From contig JAFIGX010000022.1 in the NCBI GenBank assembly GCA_017849455.1, forward strand, positions 62,001-126,000: 64,000 nt of DNA, in the 5' to 3' direction. Each line of letters opens with the position of its first letter. The first letter of the stretch is position 1. This document shows, in pieces, positions 8,428-16,231 of the stretch. Under the pieces are notes generated by a model that saw nothing but the letters and a program-made list of their open reading frames with translations, had not been told where the DNA came from and ran no database searches. The position numbers were made by a program, and so were the translations under genes. The stretch comes from Pseudobacter sp. (GTDB taxonomy: Bacteria > Bacteroidota > Bacteroidia > Chitinophagales > Chitinophagaceae).

Positions 8428-8712
8428 TTAATCGAAATCATATTTCAATAGATCGGAAGGATGCATATCGAGCCCTTTGGCCAATTCGTACAAAGTAGAG
8501 ATCTGCACATTGAACCTTCCATGCTCCATCTTGGAAATATTACTGTCGTCCAGGTCACAATTCTGTGCTACCTCCCGCAGGCTCAGTCCTTTATCCAGGC
8601 GAATTTTCTGAAGGTGTTCTCCAAACTGCTTCTTTAGCCGGGAGTAATCCTTCTTCGTTTTTGTTTTCTTCTTCATAGGTTTGCTTGTAGGTTTGTTGGT
8701 TCTGTTTGTCAA
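8428..8712 (-). CDS. small XRE-family DNA-binding protein
   Basis: A 94-residue protein. The first 30 residues are Lys/Thr-rich (KKKTKTKKDYSRLKK); residues about 33-92 form a cro/C1 helix-turn-helix: IRLDKGLSLREVAQNC, DDSNISKMEHGRFNVQ and TLYELAKGLDMHPSDLL. Alone it looks like a stand-alone regulator; there is no toxin partner next to it. Upstream on the other strand lies the candidate structured RNA at 8846. An ATG 12 codons downstream (MKKKTK) is an alternative start. Confidence 0.85.
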   Translation of the reverse strand: MTNRTNKPTSKPMKKKTKTKKDYSRLKKQFGEHLQKIRLDKGLSLREVAQNCDLDDSNISKMEHGRFNVQISTLYELAKGLDMHPSDLLKYDFD

Positions 8713-8771
8713 GGTGAGCGTTTTTTTAAAAAAATATGCGGTAATATTTCACCGCAAATGAAAAATAATTC

Positions 8772-8779
8772 TATATTTG
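8772..8779 (+). promoter_or_regulatory. TAnnTTTG box upstream of candidate RNA (distal)
   Basis: TATATTTG, an exact consensus match, in the AT-rich gap between the divergent XRE gene and the candidate RNA. A start about 4-7 bases after it would add a leader to the RNA at 8846. Confidence 0.4.
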
Positions 8780-8833
8780 TGCCGGCTCATGATTTAGGTT
8801 GATCCGTACAGTTATTATTAGAAAAACTATTAC

Positions 8834-8841
8834 TAGTTTTG
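8834..8841 (+). promoter_or_regulatory. TAnnTTTG box upstream of candidate RNA (proximal)
   Basis: TAGTTTTG, an exact consensus match. It lies inside a short inverted repeat (AAAACTA ... TAGTTTT) and just before the folded region that starts about 8846. Confidence 0.45.
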
Positions 8842-8845
8842 CGAA

Positions 8846-9199
8846 CTTCATAAAGAGATCGTTTGAAGCTTTCGCTTTGATTCTCGTCCTGAAAAATTGG
8901 CGTTTTAAAGGAAACGGGAAGATAAGTGAAGAGCCCACGTTACTGCGTGGGTTCTCTCTTACTCGTTTCCGGGCCGCCAATGCCTTCAGGACGGTAAGCT
9001 GAGACCTACGCTTTTTTATTGCAGTGTTCTGACCACTCCCATCTAAAAGCGATTAGTCCCAAACTACCAGAGCTCCGGCGCGGAAAGCTCAGGTTATACA
9101 TGACCGTGTGCAGGGTCTCATGCTTACACAATTTTTTCTCTTATCGGAATGCTGGTTAAAGGCTCAGGTTCTCCTTTCAGTGCGGGAGGAGAACTTTTT
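8846..9199 (+). ncRNA. candidate structured non-coding RNA, family unknown
   Basis: No convincing protein is encoded between 8713 and 9244, yet the region is more GC-rich than normal spacers here and folds on paper. Domain 1 (8885-8993) is a rod of nested helices: 8885-8893 CGTCCTGAA with 8985-8993, 8897-8902 TTGGCG with 8975-8980, 8910-8916 GGAAACG with 8964-8970, and 8934-8939 CCCACG with 8946-8951. Domain 2 (8994-9127) is closed by a 13-bp helix: 8994-9006 GTAAGC-TGAGACC with 9114-9127 GGTCTCA-(T)-GCTTAC; inside are GAGCT...AGCTC and TAGT...ACTA hairpins. Two promoter boxes precede it; a T-run (9131-9137) and a strong terminator (9168-9199) follow. It lacks the RNase P, tmRNA and SRP core sequences I know. 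A 5'-UTR of the decayed sigma gene is the main alternative. Confidence 0.5.
9168..9199 (+). terminator. intrinsic terminator after the candidate RNA
   Basis: GTTCTCC (9168-9174) pairs with GGAGAAC (9188-9194) and is followed by TTTTT. It lies before the ATG of the sigma-factor remnant, so it would end or attenuate a transcript coming from 8846. Confidence 0.7.
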
Positions 9200-9244
9200 C
9201 TGGTTCATTCGACATTCGAAAGCAAACCACCACAACAACAACTA

Positions 9245-9775
9245 ATGAACTATTTCGCAAAGGGTACGGCCGCACCGAAGGACCTTACCACCTTTATCCG
9301 ACAATTTGTATCCGGCGACCCGAAAGCATTCAGGTCCGTATTCTATCAGTTCTATCCGGCGCTTTGCTTTTTTGCCAATCGCCTTATCAACGATCCCGCT
9401 GCAGGAGAAAAGATCGTAGCAGACAGTTTCAGCGGGCTCTGGCGCCAACGCTCTTGTTTTAAAGACCTCACAGCGATCAAAACTTTTCTGTACAGCAGTA
9501 CCCACAAAGGCTGTTCTCAGCATCTGCGCAGCCAGCCCAACCAACACCATGGATCATGCCACGGGGAACAGTTATCGAACTCAGGAGACCATCTGCTCCA
9601 GGAGGTCATCCGGGCCGAGCTTATTCGCAGCATCGATACCGTTCCAGGTCTGCTGCCGGCAGGCTTTCAGCATAAGACCGGCCGCAGACGATCCGGCAAA
9701 TCATACCCGGCACAGAGAAAAAAAACACGGGGGCCGATTCCCCGGGACCACTCATCAAAAGGATCACCTATTTGA
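9245..9775 (+). pseudogene. ECF sigma factor with a degraded region 4
   Basis: From ATG 9245 (MNYFAKGTAAPKDLTTFI) the first 110 residues are a good sigma-70 region 2 of the kind seen in Bacteroidota: AFRSVFYQFYPALCFFANRL, EKIVADSFSGLWRQR, and AIKTFLYSSTHKGC. After RSIDT (about residue 137) the expected region 4 helix-turn-helix is absent in this frame, which turns into Arg/Lys/Pro-rich sequence. Pieces that resemble region 4 appear in the two other frames: CRQAFSI in one, and TIRQII followed by PLIKRITYLIS in another, as if two indels had scrambled it. Region 4 binds the -35 promoter element, so the product should not work normally. No anti-sigma gene follows. A short divergent region-2-only protein is the alternative. 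Confidence 0.65.
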
Positions 9776-9821
9776 TCAGCTAACTATTATCAACAAACGA
9801 CAATAATAATAAAAACATTTC

Positions 9822-10139
9822 ATGCAGCGGGCTTCCCAGCATACAAAACAGGTAGACAGGGGTACAAAACAGGGACCCATGCTGGTTATCCATGAGTTTT
9901 GTAATGGATACCACCTGCATGAAGCGAAACAAATGCTGTGGGACTGGCTGGTTACAGCCATCTCCAAGAACCATAGCCTTTATGATGAAGCAAAGGAAAG
10001 AAGCAGCCTGGTATTTTTCTTTGAACAGCTCAATGCCCTGCTCGATGCAACTTATGCCCTCCATCAGCAGGCATCACCCAAACAAAAAACGAAGAAAACA
10101 ACAATCAATAAGCGGCTCAGGCCGCCAGCCAAGCCCTGA
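9822..10139 (+). CDS. small conserved-looking protein of unknown function (105 aa)
   Basis: Reads MQRASQHTKQVDRGTKQGPM then a hydrophobic/aromatic helical core, residues about 21-80: LVIHEFCNGYHLHEAKQMLW, DWLVTAISKNHSLYDEAKER and LVFFFEQLNALLDATYALH, followed by a Lys/Arg/Pro-rich tail ending KPPAKP-like. No signal peptide or known domain. Amphipathic pattern and spacing of Trp, His and Phe support a folded helical protein; the alternative start is MLVIHEF (residue 20). I recall similar small proteins in Chitinophagaceae near ECF sigma genes, but cannot name a family. It ends 10 bp before the motif at 10149. Confidence 0.6.
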   Translation: MQRASQHTKQVDRGTKQGPMLVIHEFCNGYHLHEAKQMLWDWLVTAISKNHSLYDEAKERSSLVFFFEQLNALLDATYALHQQASPKQKTKKTTINKRLRPPAKP

Positions 10140-10148
10140 GCCGGAACT

Positions 10149-10195
10149 CTTTTCATTAGGATAAGGTTTAATGTGTTATTGGATTTGATTAGTAC
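10149..10195 (+). repeat. two-copy motif GGATAAGGTTTA-N18-GATTAGTAC (copy 1)
   Basis: The block runs CTTTTCATTAGGATAAGGTT, TAATG, then to GATTAGTAC at 10187-10195. The second copy at 57227-57270 keeps CTTT-CAT-AGGATAAGGTTTA, TG-GTTA and GATTAGTAC with only small spacing changes. Copy 1 runs directly into the hairpin at 10196. Nature unknown: a small-RNA 5' part or protein-binding element. Confidence 0.5.
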
Positions 10196-10229
10196 AGTCC
10201 CCTTTATTCTTATAGGGGACTTGTTTTTT
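10196..10229 (+). terminator. intrinsic terminator
   Basis: AGTCCCCT (10196-10203) pairs perfectly with AGGGGACT (10214-10221), followed by TGTTTTTT. It directs plus-strand termination; mscS converges on it from the right. Confidence 0.85.
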
Positions 10230-12588
10230 ATTTCATTTCTATGCCCTGCCCGCCAAGCTTTTGATAGATGGCATACCGGATCTCACTTTTAGCCATATCC
10301 GCTTTATACAGGTCATTACACCAGAAAAATACTTTTAGCCCATATTCATTTTTGCTCAATCGCTCAATCAGCACCACAGGCTCCCGTTTGTCGTAGACCT
10401 GCGGGGAAGACCGGACCGCTTCCCTGATCAGGGCTGTGATGGTATCCTTGTCCTTGTCGCTCACTACCGTCAGCGAAAGGTCTACCCGCTTATGATTATT
10501 GCTCAGCGTCCAGTTCACGATCTGCTGCGAAAGGATATCCCCATTCGGGATGATCACTTCAGCCCCATCAGCCGTGAACAAAGTGCTCGATCGAAGGCTG
10601 ATCTCTTTTACCTTTCCAACTTTATCTCCCACTTCTATGGAATCACCCACCCGCAGCCGCCTGTCGAACACGAGTATGATCCCCGACACAAAATTGTTCA
10701 CGATATTCTGCAGGCCCATACCAATGCCCACACCCAATGCGCCGAGCACGATCGTGATCTTATCGACCGGCAGGCCCGACGCCGCGATCGCCAGCAGGTA
10801 ACCGCCGATCAATAACAGGAGCCTGGTCACTACCAGTTTCGAACGGGTGCTCTTTTGTTCATTGTCGTCGTCATCGATGCCCGTTTCACCAAAGAAATAA
10901 CCGATGAAACGTTGCAGCAGGTGCGCCACCCAGATGATCACGAAGACCATCAGCACATTCCCGAACGTGAAATTGATACTGCCCATCTTTCGCGGTGAAT
11001 GGAGCAGGTCGACCAGCGCATTGAATAAAGACGTATATAGGTTAAGGTTAGTAGTGAACACGATCAGCCACAACAGGAATGCTGTTAGTTGCACCGGTTT
11101 CCGGAATCCTTCCAGGATATGCGATGCTTCAAAAGGCGCGTCGATGCCACGTTTGATGCGACTTGCCTGGACCTGCAGCAGCACAGCTTCCAGCCATATC
11201 CCGACGAATACGGAAAGGGCCAGCACCTGCGTGATGGTGAAAATGGTGGCGATACCGATGATCTGCGAGAGGGAGAAACGGCCAAACAGGTTGAAGAGTA
11301 TCGCCAGCCCGCTCAGGCTGATGGCCATGATCAGCACAAAGCGGACGAACTTTCTCCAGGGCAGATCATACGGGAGTTGGCGCAGCAGAAGCCAACCTGC
11401 CAAAGCAGTAAGCCCATTCAGAACGATCAGCCAGCAACGCTGACCAAATCCCGGCACCACGATATGACTGGTAAATGAATACAAAATGAACAGGACCACC
11501 AGCCCGAGCCAGTAATAGAATAAACGCCGCGGCCATTGCCTGTAAATAATGAATGATAAGGCGATCAGCAGGAGGAACTGCATCGATTCCACATATACGG
11601 CCGGCGCATGCAGATCGAAGAGCGGAGCAAGGCAAAGCATGATCACGAATGAAGCCGCAAGACGCTGCTTCGGCAGTATCTTTACACCATAGGATGACAG
11701 CGTATCGAGCTTGTCGAAACGGCGCAGCCGCCGTAGATTGCGTGAGATCCACCAGAAGAAAAGGGCCCCTGCCAGCAACAGCAGCAGTCGTTTGCTTCCT
11801 GCATTTCGGAAGTAATAATCCAGCGCTTTCCTTTCCCCGTTATATGATTTTTTGATCTCTTCGTTGAGCTTCCCGTCGCCCCCACTGCTTCTACCCTGCC
11901 AGAGATAAGGATATTCTTTCCCAAATGCCTTTTCTCCCGAACGGTTGAGCAGGTCATCTACCCTGTTCATCAGTTCCGAGGCCTGAATAGCGCCTGCAGA
12001 CGCATGTGTTTTGAATTGGTTCAAAGTGGCGAGACTGCTGCGAAGGAGGCTGTCGGACAACCGCCACTTGACCCGCAACTCCTTCAATTGCGGCAGGAAT
12101 TGCTGCCGTACCACCGAATCCCTGATCAACTGCCGTAGTATGGTGTCTTTGCGCAGATCGAGCATTTCCTTTTTGAGAGCTTCCAGTTTGTTATCGGCCT
12201 CATCGAGATGCCCGCGATGATGTTTGAGATCTACTTCTATATTTTGCAGCAGCACCCGGTACATCTGCAGATTGCGCAGGTTGAGGGTATTGCTGTACAG
12301 GGCAAGGTTCCCGCTCACCAGTTTCAGGGCAGTGTCGCTTTGCGCCAACTGCTGACCGATGAGCATCACTTCGAAGCCCAACCCACCATCATTCTCTATA
12401 TGGTTGAGGGTCTGGTACACCGATTCGAGATGCACCATGTATTCACCGGAGCTGATGGTATTGGTATCGGAAAATAGGGTAATGGGCCTGTCTTTCTTTT
12501 TCGTTGTGTCCTGCGCCGCTGCCCGGATAGAATAAAGGGAGAAGAGGGCCAACAGGCCGATCAACCTTGGGTACCTGGAGAATTTCAT
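10228..12588 (-). CDS. large MscS-family mechanosensitive channel
   Basis: A 786-residue inner-membrane channel expected to open on membrane tension. A signal peptide (MKFSRYPRLIGLLALFSLYSIRAAA) precedes a periplasmic, helix-rich domain (about 30-240). About ten hydrophobic segments follow (about 260-560), then the MscS core: pore helix LGALGVGIGMGLQNIVNNFVSG, the beta domain RRLRVGDSIEVGDKVGKVKE, LRSSTLFTADGAEVIIPNG and NWTLSNNHKR, and the C-terminal alpha/beta part to GQGIEMK. The architecture is like MscK/MscM-type large channels rather than MscS itself (286 aa in E. coli). Monocistronic on the minus strand, with an inverted repeat at its promoter (12596-12624). Confidence 0.92.
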   Translation of the reverse strand: MKFSRYPRLIGLLALFSLYSIRAAAQDTTKKKDRPITLFSDTNTISSGEYMVHLESVYQTLNHIENDGGLGFEVMLIGQQLAQSDTALKLVSGNLALYSNTLNLRNLQMYRVLLQNIEVDLKHHRGHLDEADNKLEALKKEMLDLRKDTILRQLIRDSVVRQQFLPQLKELRVKWRLSDSLLRSSLATLNQFKTHASAGAIQASELMNRVDDLLNRSGEKAFGKEYPYLWQGRSSGGDGKLNEEIKKSYNGERKALDYYFRNAGSKRLLLLLAGALFFWWISRNLRRLRRFDKLDTLSSYGVKILPKQRLAASFVIMLCLAPLFDLHAPAVYVESMQFLLLIALSFIIYRQWPRRLFYYWLGLVVLFILYSFTSHIVVPGFGQRCWLIVLNGLTALAGWLLLRQLPYDLPWRKFVRFVLIMAISLSGLAILFNLFGRFSLSQIIGIATIFTITQVLALSVFVGIWLEAVLLQVQASRIKRGIDAPFEASHILEGFRKPVQLTAFLLWLIVFTTNLNLYTSLFNALVDLLHSPRKMGSINFTFGNVLMVFVIIWVAHLLQRFIGYFFGETGIDDDDNEQKSTRSKLVVTRLLLLIGGYLLAIAASGLPVDKITIVLGALGVGIGMGLQNIVNNFVSGIILVFDRRLRVGDSIEVGDKVGKVKEISLRSSTLFTADGAEVIIPNGDILSQQIVNWTLSNNHKRVDLSLTVVSDKDKDTITALIREAVRSSPQVYDKREPVVLIERLSKNEYGLKVFFWCNDLYKADMAKSEIRYAIYQKLGGQGIEMK

Positions 12589-12595
12589 ACCGATT

Positions 12596-12624
12596 GGAAT
12601 ACGTTTTATAATACTTTGTATTCC
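12596..12624. promoter_or_regulatory. inverted repeat at the mscS promoter
   Basis: GGAATAC (12596-12602) and GTATTCC (12618-12624) form a perfect 7-bp inverted repeat with a 15-bp AT-rich spacer, 8 bp upstream of the mscS ATG. It could be an operator or a leader hairpin. Confidence 0.35.
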
Positions 12625-12661
12625 TAAAGATATTATTAACCTGATAACCCGTCAATGTTTT

Positions 12662-15586
12662 TTAAGACCTGCGTCCGCCACCGCCTCCGCCGCCACGCAT
12701 ACCATCCCGCTGCATTCCGCCACCGCCACGGTTCTGTGCATTGCCCTTGCCTCCGAACCGGTTGAGGCTGTACATGAAGCTTACCATGAAATAACGGCGC
12801 AGGGTTTCGGTGAAGGTGTCCTCGATATAGTTATCACCTATAATACGATCGATATTCCTGTTCTGGTTCAGTATGTCCACCACGCTGAACTTCAGTTCTC
12901 CATTCCTTTTCTTGAACATGATATAAGAAAGACTGGCATTCCACAGGGGAACACTCTGGTTGAAGCCATCACTGCGGCCCGTGTTCACGTAATAATCGAA
13001 ATCGGTATCGAGCATGAAGTTTTTGAAGAATACATAGTTCAGCTCCAGTGAGTAGTTATGATTGAAATACCGGTTATTGAGATTCTGCTGCACGGTATAG
13101 GTGGCATCATTATAGTTGAAGTTGGCCCTGGCGCCGATATCGAGCTTGTCGGGGATATTGTAATCGAACCTGATACGCTGACTAACAGTACGGGTAGAGT
13201 TGAAGTTGAGCACCTTATTCAGCTTGCTGGCATCACGGCTGTACCGCAGGCTGGTGGTAAGGTTGAGGTTCATGGGGCTCCTGCGACCGGTGGTCACTTT
13301 TTTGAGCGGTATGCCGATGGTCCCTGAAAAACCTACATTGTAGGAGCCATTGAGGTTTTCGGGTCTCGTGAGTTGTACGCCGCCATTCAGCAGCTCCGTG
13401 CTGTTCACGATCTTGTTACTGACCATACTGGCGGACAGGTCCATATTCACGAACAGGAAGTTGGTCATGTTGAACGTGTTGAACGTGAGGTTCACGTTAT
13501 GGCTGAATTCCTGTTTCAGGTTGGGATTGCCTTCCCGGATATTGAGCAGGTTGCTTTCATCTCGCACATCCTGCAACTGGGTGATCGAAGGAGCGCGTGT
13601 GCTTCCACGATAGTTGAATCGGATGCTCTTTCGGGTCCCCATATTATAATTGAAAGAAGCGTTGGGGAAGAAATTGGTGTAATGCTGGGTCATCATACTG
13701 TCTTTCCCGAATATCTCCCGGTGGCTCATGTTCTGAAGCGACGCGAATTGGACCGAGCCGCCTACCTGCCAATCGTATTTTGTTTTCTTCACCCGGAAAT
13801 TGGCGCCGATCCTGCTGAAAGTATTGAGGTTCTCGAAATAATTGGTGAGTGATTTATTGACGCTATCGAATTTGCCGGTGGCATCCCTGTATTCGTAGGT
13901 ATCCCTGTCGCTCGTGTTCTTATTGGTCGTGAACGCATAATTCAATTCCACGATCTTGGTGGAATCGAGCATTTCCGTAATGGAAGTGCTGATGGTATTA
14001 TTGAAGGAACGGGTGGACTGATCATTCCGTTGCCGTTGGTTACGGATATTGATGGTATCGCCACCGGGATCCAGAAAATAATAGGGTGATTGATTGAAGC
14101 CTTCTCCGTCACTGTTATTGACGCTGGTGTTCCAGCCAATGGTGAAGGTACGACCCGGCTTTTTGAACCGGTGCCTGAATAAGAGGTTATTGCTGAAGTT
14201 GACACCATCACGGCTGTTGGAACGTTCACTGCTCCGGGTAATGGCATTGTAATTGAACTTGGGACTGGTAGCCTGTGTGATGGAAGAATCGATGCTCATG
14301 GAATTGGACCGCTGCACATTCACAGATGGGTTCATGAGGATCGAGTTCATGCTGTCGATCGAATATTCCCAACGGAAAGTAAAGCGGTGGTTGACACTTT
14401 CATTCTTCCTGTAAGAATTATCATTGACATACGCCACTGAATCATTGGCAAAAAAGTTCTGACGATATCCCCTGCTACGGTTGGTAGTGGTATTCCCTGA
14501 AACGAGATAGCTGCCGGTGAAATCCATCTTCGGGCCCCAATCGTCCCGGTAATTCACCCCGGCGCTCCACGACTTTGTATTACCCGGCCCTGCGCTGCCA
14601 CCGCCTCCCCCTCCGCCAAAACCGCCGGTCCGGCGCACACCTCTGCCACCACCACCTCCACCTAATCCGCCGGAACTGAATCCACCCATACCGCCCATCG
14701 TGCTGATCATATCGGTGGATGTAAACCCAAGGCGGTTGATATTGTTGGCACCACCGACCAGGGACACACGCAGGTCATTATTGAAAGAATTGAGAGAGAG
14801 CTGACCATTGTAAAGATCATTGCTGCCGGCGCCTGCGGTCGCTCTTCCGAAAACTCCTTTGCGCCTGTCTTTCTTGAGCTTGATATTGATGGTACGCTGA
14901 CGGCTGCCATCGTCGATCCGGGTGAACTTGGCCTGATCGCTCATATCATCGAAGACCTGGATACTTTCCACCATTTCGGCGGTCAGGTTCTTGGTCGCGA
15001 TCTTGGGATCGTTACCAAAAAATTCTTTTCCATCCACATAGATCTTGGGGATGTTCTCACCCTGTGAAGTAATATTACCGTCTTTGTCCACTTCCATGCC
15101 CGGCAGTTTTTTCAGCAGGTCTTCCACGGTAGCATTGGGCTTTGTCTTGAAAGCGCCGGCGCGAAATTCGACCGTGTCTTTCTTGATGGTGATGGGAGGA
15201 ACAGAAACGATCACACTGGCGAGCATGGCCGTGTCGACAGAAAGCCGGACCGTATCCATATCGATCGTTGGCCTGGCAGCAGTGATCTCTATGTTCCTGA
15301 TGAATTCTTTATATCCTGTGAAGCTGATCCCAAGAATGAAGGAGCCGAACGGTACATTTTTGATCTCGAAGGACCCTGTTTTATCGGCCACTGCAAAACC
15401 CACGGCCACGGAATCTTCCCTGTTGAGAATGGTGACGGTAGCATCAGGCAATGACTGCCTGTTTTTTACATCCACTACTTTTCCTTTGATATTGCCAGCG
15501 CTCTTGCTGTTCCCGGAGGATTTCTCCTGTGCGTTCATGAAAAGAATAGAGAGCAGCAGCAGTAAGGTCAGGAAAAGTTGTTTCAT
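12662..15586 (-). CDS. outer-membrane beta-barrel protein with carboxypeptidase-like N-domain
   Basis: A 974-residue TonB-receptor-like protein. Signal peptide (MKQLFLTLLLLLSILFMNAQ), then a carboxypeptidase regulatory-like beta-sandwich (about 30-115: GNIKGKVVDVKNRQSLPDATV), then a plug-like region (ATVEDLLKKLPGMEVDKDG, GKEFFGNDPKIA, VESIQVFDDMSDQ), then the barrel. Two Gly-rich stretches are odd: about residues 296-340 (GGMGGFSSGGLGGGGGGRG) and the last 25 residues. It fits the outer-membrane beta-barrel family PF14905 rather than SusC, and has no SusD partner or TonB box I can be sure of. The substrate is unknown. Confidence 0.85.
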   Translation of the reverse strand: MKQLFLTLLLLLSILFMNAQEKSSGNSKSAGNIKGKVVDVKNRQSLPDATVTILNREDSVAVGFAVADKTGSFEIKNVPFGSFILGISFTGYKEFIRNIEITAARPTIDMDTVRLSVDTAMLASVIVSVPPITIKKDTVEFRAGAFKTKPNATVEDLLKKLPGMEVDKDGNITSQGENIPKIYVDGKEFFGNDPKIATKNLTAEMVESIQVFDDMSDQAKFTRIDDGSRQRTINIKLKKDRRKGVFGRATAGAGSNDLYNGQLSLNSFNNDLRVSLVGGANNINRLGFTSTDMISTMGGMGGFSSGGLGGGGGGRGVRRTGGFGGGGGGGSAGPGNTKSWSAGVNYRDDWGPKMDFTGSYLVSGNTTTNRSRGYRQNFFANDSVAYVNDNSYRKNESVNHRFTFRWEYSIDSMNSILMNPSVNVQRSNSMSIDSSITQATSPKFNYNAITRSSERSNSRDGVNFSNNLLFRHRFKKPGRTFTIGWNTSVNNSDGEGFNQSPYYFLDPGGDTINIRNQRQRNDQSTRSFNNTISTSITEMLDSTKIVELNYAFTTNKNTSDRDTYEYRDATGKFDSVNKSLTNYFENLNTFSRIGANFRVKKTKYDWQVGGSVQFASLQNMSHREIFGKDSMMTQHYTNFFPNASFNYNMGTRKSIRFNYRGSTRAPSITQLQDVRDESNLLNIREGNPNLKQEFSHNVNLTFNTFNMTNFLFVNMDLSASMVSNKIVNSTELLNGGVQLTRPENLNGSYNVGFSGTIGIPLKKVTTGRRSPMNLNLTTSLRYSRDASKLNKVLNFNSTRTVSQRIRFDYNIPDKLDIGARANFNYNDATYTVQQNLNNRYFNHNYSLELNYVFFKNFMLDTDFDYYVNTGRSDGFNQSVPLWNASLSYIMFKKRNGELKFSVVDILNQNRNIDRIIGDNYIEDTFTETLRRYFMVSFMYSLNRFGGKGNAQNRGGGGMQRDGMRGGGGGGGRRS

Positions 15587-15732
15587 GCTTCTATAGCTTT
15601 AGGTTTGTTTGGGTCGCTTCCAGTTTGACGCCACCAAAATCCTAAAACCAGCAGAAGCCGGATCAATTTTTTATACGAATGGATGAGAATGCCAATAGGC
15701 CGCAGTAAAATGCCAATCCGGTTCAACCTTTT

Positions 15733-16167
15733 CTATTGCAGTTTCACGGCCTGGCGGGCCAGCAGTGTCCATTGTTTACCTTGTTTGACCCATACGAGCA
15801 GGATGCCGAGGTTCACGGAACCGGGTTTTCCTCCGTCGTTGGTTGTGGCCGATAATTTATGACGAACGATAGCAGTGCTGCCGAGCACTTTGATGGTTTG
15901 TTCTGTAAGATCGATGGTCACGAAATCGGAACGTCCGCTCACGATGCCATCCACAAAGGCCGCTTTATCTTCCAACCTTCCGCCGGAATGTCCATAGCTA
16001 AGGTCTTTTGCAGTGAGTGCCTCCAATGTTGTTTTATCGGCATCGATCATTGCTTTTCGTAAGGATTCCACTGCTGCTGCCACGGCAGCTTCATCTTTGG
16101 TCTGTGCCATTGTAGTATTGCTCAACATAACTGTAGTGAATAATAGGGCGATGAATAGTGTGCGCAT
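15733..16167 (-). CDS. secreted NTF2-like (DUF4440) protein
   Basis: A 144-residue protein. Signal peptide about 1-21 (MRTLFIALLFTTVMLSNTTM AQ). The rest has the cone-shaped NTF2/SnoaL pattern: AAVESLRKAMIDADKTTLEAL, DLSYGHSGGRLEDKAAFVDGI, TIKVLGSTAIVRHKLSATT and LLVWVKQGKQWTLLARQAVKL. This fold serves as a ligand-binding or isomerase scaffold; no catalytic residues can be assigned with confidence. It lies between the metal operon and the barrel gene, apparently on its own. Confidence 0.82.
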   Translation of the reverse strand: MRTLFIALLFTTVMLSNTTMAQTKDEAAVAAAVESLRKAMIDADKTTLEALTAKDLSYGHSGGRLEDKAAFVDGIVSGRSDFVTIDLTEQTIKVLGSTAIVRHKLSATTNDGGKPGSVNLGILLVWVKQGKQWTLLARQAVKLQ

Positions 16168-16231
16168 ACAATTATATACATAAGTTAACGATAGGTCTAA
16201 ATTAATCGTTTATCCGGGAAAAGCAAGGGGC

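Noticed and set aside
8799-9002. 67-codon frame within the candidate RNA
   Set aside because: It has no recognisable domain and coincides with helices of the folded region; treated as chance.
8846-9199. RNase P RNA, tmRNA or SRP RNA identity for the structured region
   Set aside because: The hallmark sequences (GAGGAAAGTCC, the tRNA-like ends with a tag frame, or the GGAAG-type SRP tip) are missing on both strands.
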